NCBI RefSeq assembly: GCF_004005815.1
Contig: NZ_SACK01000002.1
Location: 620,001-684,000, forward strand
Reading direction: 5' to 3'
Origin: Mucilaginibacter limnophilus
Lineage (GTDB): Bacteria; Bacteroidota; Bacteroidia; Sphingobacteriales; Sphingobacteriaceae
DNA length: 64,000 nucleotides
Both the position numbers and the translations under genes were made by a program. This document shows, in pieces, positions 7,408 through 16,178 of this stretch. Position 1 is the stretch's first letter, and the number at the start of each line of letters is the position of its first letter. The notes below the pieces were generated by a model. It ran no database searches. It was not told where the DNA came from and saw only the letters and a list, made by a program, of their open reading frames with translations.

Positions 7408-9498
7408 ATGAAAAAGTTAAATACCTTACTATTAATCCTTTCTATTGTAGGCTTCACCGCCTGTAAGAAAGACAGTAATACCCCTGATAATGACGGTGGT
7501 GTGGTTACCCCGGACACTAAGATCGCTCCGGACGGATTCAATTTCAAAACATCAAAAGATGTAAGTCTTGATATTACGCTTCATTCAAACAACAACCAGG
7601 CACTTGAGGGGGTGGTTGTAAGTGTTTTCGATCCTTCAAATACCGAGGCGCCAATTTACAGGGGCGTTACTGATGCAAGCGGTAAACTTCGTGGAAAAGT
7701 AACTGTGCCGGCTTACCTTACTCAATTGATTATCGACCCGGCTTATGTAGGTTTAATACGTAACGCAAAAGCCAATATCAACGGTTCATCAACCACAGTT
7801 GTGCTTGGCGGTTCAGAAGGCTTTTCAGGGGATATCGTTCCTGAAGAAGTAACTTTCAAACAAACCAACGGCTTACATACAAACGGATTGTTGGGCATTG
7901 ACTTTTTGTATCCTACAGGTTATACAGCATCAAACGCGTTTGTTAGTCCTACAAACCTTGGTCGTCCGGCTTATTTGCTAAGCACAGGTGACGTTATTGA
8001 TGCTTCATTGTTATCATACATCAATGCTTCATTGCCTGAAGGTACACCATTAACTACTACACACCCTGAATACTTAACATCTACAGTAACTTCTACCATC
8101 AACGTAAAAGCAAAATCTGATGTATGGATCACTTTCGTATCAGAAGGCGCAGGTTACAAAAATGCTTTAGGTTACTATACTTATAGAACAAGCAACCCTC
8201 CAAGCCAGGTTACCGGTGGTACTTTACTTAATGGTATCGATGATATCACTTATGTTTTCCCTAATGCTTCGGCTTCAGGTTCGGGCGGTGGCTTAAAAAG
8301 CGGCGATAAAGTGAAATTAGGCACATTTGAAGCCGGTACTACAATCGCTTTCGTATTGTTCCAGGATGCATGGACAGGTACAGGTGTTAATACAGGCGCT
8401 GCCAAATTTTATTCGAACGACAAATTCAACCCTGAGTCAACTGTTGCTACACGTAAACACAGCGTTGTATTATATGATGATGTGCACAAATTGTTCCTGA
8501 TGGGCTTTGAAGATATCAACCGTCAGAATGGTTCAGACAACGACTTTAACGACCTTGTAGTTTATGCTACTGCTAACCCTATTACAGCTATTTCAAACGA
8601 AGGTGTAGCTATTATTGATGATGGCGGCGATAAAGACGGCGACGGTGTGCTTGATGAACTGGATGCTTTCCCTAACGATGGCACTAAAGCATACATCAGC
8701 TACTACCCGTCGGCAAACACTTATGCGCAGGTTGCATTTGAAGATAACTGGCCATACAAAGGCGACTATGACCTGAATGACCTTGTAGTGAACTACCGTT
8801 ATACTTTTGTAAGCAACGCTAAAAACCAGGTGGTTACCTTAACCGGCGATTACATCGCTATGGCTGCAGGCGCTTCTTTCAAAAATGGTTTTGGTGTACA
8901 ATTGCCGGTAGCAGCGTCAGCTGTAGCGTCGGTAACCGGACAAAATATAACTGGTAACTATATCACCCGCGCTTCAAACGGTGTTGAAAGCGGTCAAAGC
9001 AAAGCGGTTATTATTCCGTTTGACAATCACGATAACGTAATAAGATATCCCGATAACTCATTCCTGATTAATACAGTGCCAACTAAAGATAAAGTTGCAG
9101 GTTCTACTACTACAGTAACCGTAACTTTTGCTTCACCGGTTGACCAGGCTAATCTTGCAGCTTCATCATTCAACCCATTCCTGATCAGCAACCTGCGCAG
9201 GGGTTATGAAGTGCACTTACCAGGATATGCGCCAACTGATAAAGCAGATACCAAATTGTTTAAAACAGGTGACGACGCATCGGTACCGGGTAGCGGCAAA
9301 TATTACCTGTCTAACGAGAACTGGCCATGGGCTATAGGTTATACAACCGCTATTCAATACCCAATTGAAGAAGCAAGCATAACTAAAGCATATCTGCACT
9401 TTGCAGAATGGGCACAATCGGGTGGTACATCGTTTACAGACTGGTATAGTAATACAGCATCAGGTTACCGCAACAACAGTTTTATATATTCTAAATAG
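7408..9498 (+). CDS. LruC-domain surface lipoprotein, copy 1
   Basis: A 696-residue lipoprotein; the signal peptide ends at Cys19 (GFTACKKDS). Lys-Lys-Asp after the Cys resembles the Bacteroidota surface-export signal, so display on the outer face is likely. After a short linker comes a carboxypeptidase-regulatory-like beta fold (about 45-110), then a region with DUF4114 flavour ending in EDINRQNGSDNDFNDLVVY (about 365-395), an acidic DKDGDGVLDELDAFPND loop that looks like a thrombospondin type 3 Ca2+ site, and the C-terminal LruC domain (DUF4842), with EDNWPYKGDYDLNDLVVNYR as its hallmark. It is the first of three tandem paralogues. The biochemical role of the family is not established. Confidence 0.88.
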   Translation: MKKLNTLLLILSIVGFTACKKDSNTPDNDGGVVTPDTKIAPDGFNFKTSKDVSLDITLHSNNNQALEGVVVSVFDPSNTEAPIYRGVTDASGKLRGKVTVPAYLTQLIIDPAYVGLIRNAKANINGSSTTVVLGGSEGFSGDIVPEEVTFKQTNGLHTNGLLGIDFLYPTGYTASNAFVSPTNLGRPAYLLSTGDVIDASLLSYINASLPEGTPLTTTHPEYLTSTVTSTINVKAKSDVWITFVSEGAGYKNALGYYTYRTSNPPSQVTGGTLLNGIDDITYVFPNASASGSGGGLKSGDKVKLGTFEAGTTIAFVLFQDAWTGTGVNTGAAKFYSNDKFNPESTVATRKHSVVLYDDVHKLFLMGFEDINRQNGSDNDFNDLVVYATANPITAISNEGVAIIDDGGDKDGDGVLDELDAFPNDGTKAYISYYPSANTYAQVAFEDNWPYKGDYDLNDLVVNYRYTFVSNAKNQVVTLTGDYIAMAAGASFKNGFGVQLPVAASAVASVTGQNITGNYITRASNGVESGQSKAVIIPFDNHDNVIRYPDNSFLINTVPTKDKVAGSTTTVTVTFASPVDQANLAASSFNPFLISNLRRGYEVHLPGYAPTDKADTKLFKTGDDASVPGSGKYYLSNENWPWAIGYTTAIQYPIEEASITKAYLHFAEWAQSGGTSFTDWYSNTASGYRNNSFIYSK

Positions 9499-9530
9499 TG
9501 TAAGTTAAAATAGGATAAACACTGACCGGA

Positions 9531-9560
9531 GGATGCCCCGTAAATGGGGCGTCCTTTTTT
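9531..9560 (+). terminator. Terminator after LruC copy 1
   Basis: GGATGCCCC / GGGGCGTCC hairpin followed by T6. It separates copy 1 from copy 2, so the three LruC genes are not simply one operon. Confidence 0.88.
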
Positions 9561-9562
9561 GT

Positions 9563-9571
9563 TTTGGGGAA
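9563..9571 (+). promoter_or_regulatory. Shared TTTGGGGAA motif upstream of LruC copy 2
   Basis: TTTGGGGAA, here within GTTTTGGGGAATTT, sits directly after the copy 1 terminator and 146 bp before the copy 2 start. Position and sequence match the sites at 7277 and 11874. Confidence 0.45.
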
Positions 9572-9716
9572 TTTGATACTCAAGAAAACGCCCATCTTCC
9601 ACAAGTTTTTTAGAAAAATGGGAAAAATTCAGGTTCAAAATCCGATGGAACCGAATTTGCGTATGGCAGAGTATAACACAAATTTGAACGATTGGTTTTA
9701 TTTCCCGAGACTTATT

Positions 9717-11801
9717 ATGAAAAAATTATTTACTACACTTTTTATAACTACCGCGATATTTGCCGCCTCATGTAAAAAGGATTCAACCCCCGGTCAGGAA
9801 ACTGCCCCTGAAGTTGAAGGCAACAAGTTAGCCCCCGAAGGTTTCAATTTTGCTACTACGAAAGACGTTAACGTTAACATTACCCTGCGTACCAACACAA
9901 ACGAAGCAATTGCAGGCGTGGTGGTAAATGTTTATAATCCATCAAACCCTGATGCTGCCATTTTTAAAGCCGTTACTGATAAAAGTGGTAATATTAAAGG
10001 AAAGATCACAGTACCATCTTCATTAACTCAATTGGTTATTGACCCTGCATATGTAGGCTTGATCCGTAACGTAAATGCTGAAATAAAAGGCAATGCTACC
10101 TCAATTGTTATTGGCGGCGCTGATGGTGTATCAGGCGACTTTATCAATGTTGTACCAAACACTTTGAAAACTAATTCGCTTACCACTAACGCGAGCAGCT
10201 TAACAACTATTTCGTACCCATCGCCATACAGAAACACATCTGAAGCGGTATTAAATACTTCATCATATCCGTTAAGCCTGGGCAGGCCTAAATACCTGGA
10301 AGCAACCGGCGACGCAATCTCTGCCGAACTGCTGCGCAATGTGAACGCTTCTTTACCGGAGTCGAGCCCGCTTCCGCAAACACACCCTGAATATCTGAAA
10401 AGCACTGTTACATCAACATTGAATATCGTTGAACAGTCGGACGTTTGGATCACTTACGTTTCAGAAGGTGCAGGTAACCTGAATACCTTAGCGTTTTATA
10501 CCTATACTACAGGTAACCCGCCGGCAAGGGAGCGCGATATCAGAAACGCTACTTATATATTTCCTAATGCTTCGGGCGTAGGATCGGGCGGTGGCTTGAA
10601 AGCCGGCGACAAAGTAAAGCTTGGCCGTTTCCCGAAAGGTACCACAATCGCCTTTATGCTGATTGGTAACTCATGGAACGGTTCAGGCGTTAACACAGGT
10701 AACACTACTTATTATTCAGACGATAACCTGAACCCTGAAGGCACTGCCAGCCTGAGAAAACACTCAGTGGTACTGCACGATAGTGCAAATGACCTGTTCC
10801 TGATAGGTTTTGAAGACCTTCCACGTGACGGTAGTTCAGACAACGACTTTAACGACCTTGTTTTCTACGCTACATCAAACCCGGTTACCGGTATATCAGA
10901 CGATGGCGTGCCACCGGTTGATACAGGTAAAGATAAAGACGGCGACGGTGTGGATGACGATAAAGACGCTTTCCCTGATGACGCTACAAAAGCGTATATC
11001 AGCTACTATCCATCAGAAAATACTTACGCGCAGGTTGCTTTTGAAGATAACTGGCCAAACAAAGGCGACTACGATTTGAATGACCTTGTAGTAAACTGCC
11101 GTTATAAATTCATCAGCAACGCTAAAAACCAGGTAATATCGTTAACCGGTGATTTTGTTCCGGTAGCATCAGGCGCGTCATTTAAAAACGGATTTGGTTT
11201 ACAGTTACCTGTAGCTGCTTCGCAAGTTGCATCAGTAACCGGTCAAAACATTACCGGAAGCTATATCAGCCGCGCCTCAAATGGTGTTGAAAGCGGCCAG
11301 GCTAAAGCGGTTATCATTCCGTTTGACGATCAGGACAACGTGCTGAAATACCCTGACCTGTCATTCTTTGTAAACACTATGATGGATAAGAACAAAGTAG
11401 TAGGTACAACAGTATCTGTTGAAGTGAAATTCACCGCTGCTATTGATCCGGCTAACCTGCAGGCATCAGCCTTCAATCCGTTCCTGATCAGCAACAAACG
11501 CCGTGGATACGAAGTTCACCTGCCCGGCTTCGCGCCAACTGATAAGGCTGACGCTAAATTGTTCGATACATCTGATGATGCTTCAAAACCATCAACAGGT
11601 AAATACTATCTTTCTAACGAGAACTGGCCATGGGCTATCAGCTACAATACCTCAATATTGTACCCTATAGAAACAGCGCCAATCAACAACGCGTACCTGC
11701 ACTTTGCAGAGTGGGCCAGATCGGCCGGTACATCATATACCGATTGGTACAGCAACACGGCAGCAGGTTACCGTAACACCAGTTTACTGTACACAAAATA
11801 A
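9717..11801 (+). CDS. LruC-domain surface lipoprotein, copy 2
   Basis: A 694-residue paralogue of the gene before it, collinear over its whole length. The reading frame is open back to 9564, but ATG 9717 gives the lipoprotein signal (MKKLFTTLFITTAIFAASC, Cys19) and leaves room for the leader, so it is preferred. Domain order is the same: regulatory-like beta fold, DUF4114-like middle with SSDNDFNDLVFYAT, a DKDGDGVDDDKDAFPDD calcium-type loop, then LruC/DUF4842 with EDNWPNKGDYDLNDLVVNCR. It is closer to copy 1 than to copy 3 (for example HFAEWARSAGTSYTDWYSN near the end). It has its own upstream motif and terminator. Confidence 0.88.
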   Translation: MKKLFTTLFITTAIFAASCKKDSTPGQETAPEVEGNKLAPEGFNFATTKDVNVNITLRTNTNEAIAGVVVNVYNPSNPDAAIFKAVTDKSGNIKGKITVPSSLTQLVIDPAYVGLIRNVNAEIKGNATSIVIGGADGVSGDFINVVPNTLKTNSLTTNASSLTTISYPSPYRNTSEAVLNTSSYPLSLGRPKYLEATGDAISAELLRNVNASLPESSPLPQTHPEYLKSTVTSTLNIVEQSDVWITYVSEGAGNLNTLAFYTYTTGNPPARERDIRNATYIFPNASGVGSGGGLKAGDKVKLGRFPKGTTIAFMLIGNSWNGSGVNTGNTTYYSDDNLNPEGTASLRKHSVVLHDSANDLFLIGFEDLPRDGSSDNDFNDLVFYATSNPVTGISDDGVPPVDTGKDKDGDGVDDDKDAFPDDATKAYISYYPSENTYAQVAFEDNWPNKGDYDLNDLVVNCRYKFISNAKNQVISLTGDFVPVASGASFKNGFGLQLPVAASQVASVTGQNITGSYISRASNGVESGQAKAVIIPFDDQDNVLKYPDLSFFVNTMMDKNKVVGTTVSVEVKFTAAIDPANLQASAFNPFLISNKRRGYEVHLPGFAPTDKADAKLFDTSDDASKPSTGKYYLSNENWPWAISYNTSILYPIETAPINNAYLHFAEWARSAGTSYTDWYSNTAAGYRNTSLLYTK

Positions 11802-11829
11802 TACTCAGTATATAACAAGCAATACATTA

Positions 11830-11863
11830 GCAGCCCTGGCATTGCCAGGGCTGCTTTTTTTAT
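11830..11863 (+). terminator. Terminator after LruC copy 2
   Basis: CAGCCCTGGCA / TGCCAGGGCTG nearly closed hairpin followed by T7. Confidence 0.9.
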
Positions 11864-11873
11864 GCTGTGGAAT

Positions 11874-11882
11874 TTTGGGGAA
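11874..11882 (+). promoter_or_regulatory. Shared TTTGGGGAA motif upstream of LruC copy 3
   Basis: TTTGGGGAA within GTGGAATTTTGGGGAAT, 144 bp before the copy 3 start and just after the copy 2 terminator. GTGGAAT also precedes the site upstream of copy 1 (7261-7267). Confidence 0.45.
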
Positions 11883-12025
11883 TAACAGGAATAGCTTGTA
11901 GAATTGATTTTCCAGTTTGTGGAAAGTAAATTTCTATTATCGATAAAAACGTAGTTTTTAAGTAAAAAATGGCACAATGGAGCCATGTTTGTGCTGCACA
12001 GGGCAATCTATTTTACTTACATACT

Positions 12026-14119
12026 ATGAAAAAAATCTTAACGCTTTTTGCTGCAGTTAGCACTATGTGCTATGTATCCTGCAAAAAAGAAAACCTTGAC
12101 CCTGCAATTGCCGGTAACCCTGCAAAACCGGAGTTGCTGATGCCCGAAGGTTTTACTTATCAAACCACCAAAGATGTAAATCTTGATATTACACTTAAAG
12201 CTCCGAACGATCAGCCGCTGGCCGGGGTGAAGGTAAGTGTTTATGACCCGGAAGATACAAATCTTGCAGATCCGATATTTAAGGGGATAACCGATGAGGG
12301 GGGGCGTTTATCGGCCCAGGTAAACATCCAGGCTTCAACTAACGAACTTGTTGTTGACCCGGCTTATGTAGGCCTGATGCGTAACGCTCATGTTAAGCTG
12401 CAAGGTACAACGGCTGTAGCAACCATTGGTGGCAAAACCGGCTTTAGCGGTGGTGTAATCCCTGAAGAGGCAAAGAAGACAGCTACTTCAACCTTGCGTA
12501 CCAACGATGTTACTGCTATCAAATTTGTATGGCCTGCGCCTTACACTTCAATTAACGATGCCGTACGTAACGACTATGATTACCCGCTATTTTTAGGTAT
12601 CCCGAAATATCTTGAGAAACAGCCGGATGAAATAGACGTGCAAACGCTTCAATACATCAACAGTTCGCTGCCCGAATCGGTACCGGTTATGGATCACCAT
12701 CCTGAATACCTGCGCAGCGGCGTATCATCGGTGTTAAACATCACTAAACGTACGCCTGTAACTTTAACTTTTGTGTCTGAAGGGGCAAGCTATCAGAATA
12801 CGCTGGCTTATTATACTTATCCAACCAAAAATCCACCTAAATCACCGGACAATATCAAAAAGGCGACCTTTATATTCCCGAATGCTTCGGTAGGCGGATC
12901 GGGCGGCGCGTTGAAATCGGGTGACAAAGTTACTTTAGGTACTTTTGAACCTGGTACTACAATCGGTTTTATTGTGCTGCGTAACTCATGGACAAGCACC
13001 GATATTGAAACTGGTGTAAACAAATTTTACTCGACTGACGAGTTCAATCCAGAGAGCAGCAGCAACCTGAAAAAGCACACCATCGTGCTGAATGATAACG
13101 ATCACGGACATTTTTTGGTAGGCTTTGAAGATATACAACGCGAGGAGACATATTGCGATCATGACTTTAACGATATTGTTTTCTATGTAAAATCGCAGGT
13201 TCAAAACGCTATTGATCCGGGCAATATCCCGCCAATTGACAATAAGCCTGATACCGATGGTGATGGTGTTCCTGACGATCAGGACGAATATCCCAATGAT
13301 GCGGAGCTTGCTTATAACGATTACTATCCTTCGGCAAAAACCTACGCGCAATGGGGCTTTGAGGATAACTGGCCGGCAAAAGGAGATTATGATATGAATG
13401 ATATGGTAATCAATTATCGCTATAAATTTGCGCTGAACGCCCGCAACGAAGTGGTGAATATGGAACTTACTTTTGACCCTATTGCTGCCGGCGCGTCGTT
13501 TAAAAATGGCTTTGGCCTGCAACTGCCAATTTCGTCATCGGCAATACGCTCGGTAAAAGGACAGCAGCTTTCAGAAAACTATGTATCGCTTGCACCAAAC
13601 GGTGTTGAAGCAGGTCAGCAAAAGGCAGTGATTATTCCGTTTGATAACCAGGATAATGTGCTTAAATACCCTGATGCTTCTTACTTTGTAAACACTATGC
13701 CTGAAAAGGAAACAGTGGATGGTAAAATGGTTACTGTAAAACTGACTTTAACCAGTCCGCGTAACCGTGCCGAATTTAAGATATCAGATTTTAATCCGTT
13801 CCTGATGATCAACCTTACACGCGGTCGCGAGGTGCATTTACCGGGTTACAAACCAACCGATCAAGCTGATAAAAGCTTCTTTGGCTCTATTGATGACAGG
13901 ACCGATCCGGCTAAAAACAAATATTACGTAGCCGACAGTAACCTGCCATGGGCCATCAGTTATAAAACTACAACCAAATACCCGATAGAAACGGTTAACA
14001 TTAACAGGGCTTACACACACTTTGACGAGTGGGTTCGTTCAGGCGGTACACAATATACCGACTGGTACAAATACAAAAAACCGGGGTATGCCAATCTGGA
14101 GTACTTGTACATGAAATAA
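12026..14119 (+). CDS. LruC-domain surface lipoprotein, copy 3
   Basis: A 697-residue paralogue of the two preceding genes, more diverged. ATG 12026 is preferred over the open frame back to 11969 because it gives the lipoprotein signal ending at Cys19 (MCYVSCKKE). It keeps the DUF4114-like middle (YCDHDFNDIVFYV), the DTDGDGVPDDQDEYPND calcium-type loop and the LruC hallmark EDNWPAKGDYDMNDMVINYR, but its C-terminus differs (HFDEWVRSGGTQYTDWYKY). Together with copies 1 and 2 it makes a 6.7-kb block of three separately terminated genes, suggesting duplication and specialisation of a surface protein. Confidence 0.88.
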   Translation: MKKILTLFAAVSTMCYVSCKKENLDPAIAGNPAKPELLMPEGFTYQTTKDVNLDITLKAPNDQPLAGVKVSVYDPEDTNLADPIFKGITDEGGRLSAQVNIQASTNELVVDPAYVGLMRNAHVKLQGTTAVATIGGKTGFSGGVIPEEAKKTATSTLRTNDVTAIKFVWPAPYTSINDAVRNDYDYPLFLGIPKYLEKQPDEIDVQTLQYINSSLPESVPVMDHHPEYLRSGVSSVLNITKRTPVTLTFVSEGASYQNTLAYYTYPTKNPPKSPDNIKKATFIFPNASVGGSGGALKSGDKVTLGTFEPGTTIGFIVLRNSWTSTDIETGVNKFYSTDEFNPESSSNLKKHTIVLNDNDHGHFLVGFEDIQREETYCDHDFNDIVFYVKSQVQNAIDPGNIPPIDNKPDTDGDGVPDDQDEYPNDAELAYNDYYPSAKTYAQWGFEDNWPAKGDYDMNDMVINYRYKFALNARNEVVNMELTFDPIAAGASFKNGFGLQLPISSSAIRSVKGQQLSENYVSLAPNGVEAGQQKAVIIPFDNQDNVLKYPDASYFVNTMPEKETVDGKMVTVKLTLTSPRNRAEFKISDFNPFLMINLTRGREVHLPGYKPTDQADKSFFGSIDDRTDPAKNKYYVADSNLPWAISYKTTTKYPIETVNINRAYTHFDEWVRSGGTQYTDWYKYKKPGYANLEYLYMK

Positions 14120-14141
14120 GATCAAACAGTTTTAAATGTGA

Positions 14142-14168
14142 GCCGCCTTAGAAATGAGGCGGTTTTTT
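14142..14168 (+). terminator. Terminator after LruC copy 3
   Basis: CCGCCT / AGGCGG hairpin with T7. Confidence 0.8.
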
Positions 14169-14266
14169 TGTTTTAAACATATTTTCACAATATGTTATAC
14201 AACGCAAACCGTGACACATCTTGCTAATAGTTATTGGCTAAACTTGTTTAACCAAACAGATATGCC

Positions 14267-15280
14267 ATGAAAAACTTATTTATCTTACTCATTTTATGCG
14301 CTGTATTTACATCCTGTAAAAAGTTTAACGGCCACGATTTGCAAACTGACAAGGCAGAAACGCTTGTGCCGGGAGATACAACGGACTTAATCACGGTAAT
14401 ACCGGCTGATGCCCACACCTTTACTGATGTGCAAATATGTTATAATGACCATGTTTTTCTGCTGGAGAACGGGCGGTTAAAACGGCTGAACGGTACAGCT
14501 TTGGTTGACGTTCCTGTACCGGCCGGTTTTTATGATAATTTCAATCCAATGTACCTGGCCATTTCAAAAGACTTTACTTTTTATTTAAGAGGAACAAACG
14601 GGATTAAGATTATGAAGAGCGGTAAGCTGCTTAAGTTTTATCAGGTTGGTCAGCCACCTTTACAAGATTTTACTGAACAAACCTTTGGAAACCTTGAGCT
14701 AAATGTTGACGAAGCCGATCATTCCATCATATTCGGGACGCTACGAGGCGGATTTGACCCGATATTGTTTTCTCTGCATAAGATTACCCAAAATGGCCAG
14801 CTTGGCCTGATACCTTTTTCTGAAACAGAAGATGCGTTTATAACCTGCTTTACAACCGGAGCGCCCGGCGATTTGTGGTGGAACTGGTTAGGCGTTGTTG
14901 GTGATCTTTATTACGGAGGACTTTATCATTACACATTAGATCCGAATAGCTCTTTTAATTATACTTTTAAAGAAGGTTTCAGAAACTCACCTGATAATCA
15001 TCAAACTATAATTGATGAAGGGCCTATAGATAGTGTATTTTTTGCGGTAATGGCCATGATAGAGGTTAGTAAAGATGCCAAAACAATATATTTTAAAACC
15101 GGTGAATATAATCCGGAAGGCGTCGCAGGTGTTGGCTCAATAGGTAACGTATATCAGATAAAAGATGGTATTGTAACTAAGATAGCCCAAAATGTTGAAA
15201 ACAAAAGAATAGCTATATCTAACGATGGCAAAGCCCTTTACCTTGCGGGCAAAGGGCTTACCAAAATTGAGTTAGATTAA
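14267..15280 (+). CDS. Lipoprotein of unknown function, propeller-like
   Basis: The 337-residue product has a lipoprotein signal (MKNLFILLILCAVFTSC, Cys17, then KKF), so it is a surface or periplasmic lipoprotein. The rest is rich in beta strands with recurring short units such as VFLLENGRLKRLNG, YLRGTNGIKIMKSGKL and GKALYLAGKGLTKIE, which suggests a beta-propeller-like fold; I cannot name a family. It follows the LruC trio after a terminator and has a near-palindrome GGCTAAAC/GTTTAACC at 14236-14253, just upstream of its start. A link to the LruC genes is possible from position only. Confidence 0.75.
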   Translation: MKNLFILLILCAVFTSCKKFNGHDLQTDKAETLVPGDTTDLITVIPADAHTFTDVQICYNDHVFLLENGRLKRLNGTALVDVPVPAGFYDNFNPMYLAISKDFTFYLRGTNGIKIMKSGKLLKFYQVGQPPLQDFTEQTFGNLELNVDEADHSIIFGTLRGGFDPILFSLHKITQNGQLGLIPFSETEDAFITCFTTGAPGDLWWNWLGVVGDLYYGGLYHYTLDPNSSFNYTFKEGFRNSPDNHQTIIDEGPIDSVFFAVMAMIEVSKDAKTIYFKTGEYNPEGVAGVGSIGNVYQIKDGIVTKIAQNVENKRIAISNDGKALYLAGKGLTKIELD

Positions 15281-15289
15281 TAAAGTACA

Positions 15290-15339
15290 GAACACGCCCG
15301 TTGGTGTTATTTGCTTTCGGCAACCTGGCGGGCGTGTTC
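15290..15339. terminator. Inverted repeat shared by two convergent gene ends
   Basis: GAACACGCCCG (15290-15300) and CGGGCGTGTTC (15329-15339) are perfect 11-bp inverted copies. The right arm lies inside the last codons of the minus-strand PAS gene, the left arm just after the plus-strand lipoprotein gene. The hairpin could end transcription from both sides, although no T-run follows. Confidence 0.5.
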
Positions 15340-16002
15340 TTCTTCACCCAGGTTACGCATAATTTTGGTATAGCCACGATGCTTTCCGCTTTCGTCAAAT
15401 AGCGGAAATACAAGCCCTGTGCCCCAAAAACGGCTGCCATCTTTCCGTACATGGTAACGTTCGTCAATGCCACGGCCATCTGTCGATGCAGTTTTAAGTT
15501 CTTTTTCAGGTTCATTACTCTCACGGTCTTCCTGGGTAAAGAATACTTCACTGTTTATGCCTAATATTTCCTGCTCGGCATAGCCTAATACTTTTTGGGC
15601 GCCGTTGTTCCAGCTGTTTACATTACCCATTGTGTCGGTAGTAAAAATGGCATAGTCTTCCAGGCTGTCCAGTACCTGCCTGAAAAACTCCTCGCTCATC
15701 CTGAAATAGGTATCGTCATAAATGCTGCTGCTGCCATCGCCAACAGCCATAGCATCATACTGAAGAAGTAGGGGTATATCAGTTCCGCCGCATACCATTT
15801 GCAGCGGCTCGCGGGTAATTTTATAATACGTTTGAAATCCTTCGGGCAAATTTGCGAGTACAGGTTCTGTTTTCACCGGTTTTAGCACCAGCGGAGAACT
15901 TTCAGTATCAGCTTCATCAAATGCAACGCTGGCTAATACATATGTAAAACCTTTTTCTATCAGGTCGCCAAGCAGTTGCGGGGTAAATGGCACGTTCATC
16001 AT
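15307..16002 (-). CDS. Stand-alone PAS/PAC domain protein
   Basis: The 231-residue protein has an unrecognised N-terminal half (residues 1-110) and a C-terminal PAS/PAC domain (about 112-231), recognisable by LDSLEDYAIFTTDTMGNVNSWN, GYAEQEILG, FFTQEDRE and the PAC strand RYHVRKDGSRFWGTGLVFPL. PAS domains sense small molecules, light or redox state and usually feed a kinase or cyclase, yet the protein stops right after the PAC helix (GEEEHARQVAESK) with no output domain. It may work in trans or be the remnant of a longer hybrid kinase. It is convergent with the lipoprotein gene before it. Confidence 0.85.
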   Translation of the reverse strand: MMNVPFTPQLLGDLIEKGFTYVLASVAFDEADTESSPLVLKPVKTEPVLANLPEGFQTYYKITREPLQMVCGGTDIPLLLQYDAMAVGDGSSSIYDDTYFRMSEEFFRQVLDSLEDYAIFTTDTMGNVNSWNNGAQKVLGYAEQEILGINSEVFFTQEDRESNEPEKELKTASTDGRGIDERYHVRKDGSRFWGTGLVFPLFDESGKHRGYTKIMRNLGEEEHARQVAESK

Positions 16003-16078
16003 CTGGTTATTTCTTTTAATATCATATAACCATAAGTAATGGGAATGTGTTTTTTATTGTTGATAATGAGTAATCAAA

Positions 16079-16109
16079 CAAAAAAAAGTCCTGCCTTCTG
16101 GCAGGACTT
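16079..16109 (-). terminator. Terminator of the ribonucleotide reductase gene
   Basis: AAGTCCTGCC / GGCAGGACTT hairpin with a TTCT loop; read on the minus strand it is followed by T8. A second hairpin, GAAGCAGCAGC / GCTGCTGCTTC (16143-16170), lies between it and the stop codon. Confidence 0.85.
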
Positions 16110-16178
16110 CATGGTGTAAAAAATTAACTATTATTGAGGGCTGAAGCAGCAGCGGTTAGGCTGCTGCTTCGGTGTTGA

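Noticed and set aside
9564..9716. N-terminal extension of LruC copy 2
   Set aside because: The frame is open, but it has no signal peptide at its start, would bury the lipoprotein signal inside, and overlaps the shared upstream motif.
12986..13522. Minus-strand frame of 178 codons in LruC copy 3
   Set aside because: Shadow of the conserved paralogous coding region; no equivalent intact frame in copies 1 and 2.
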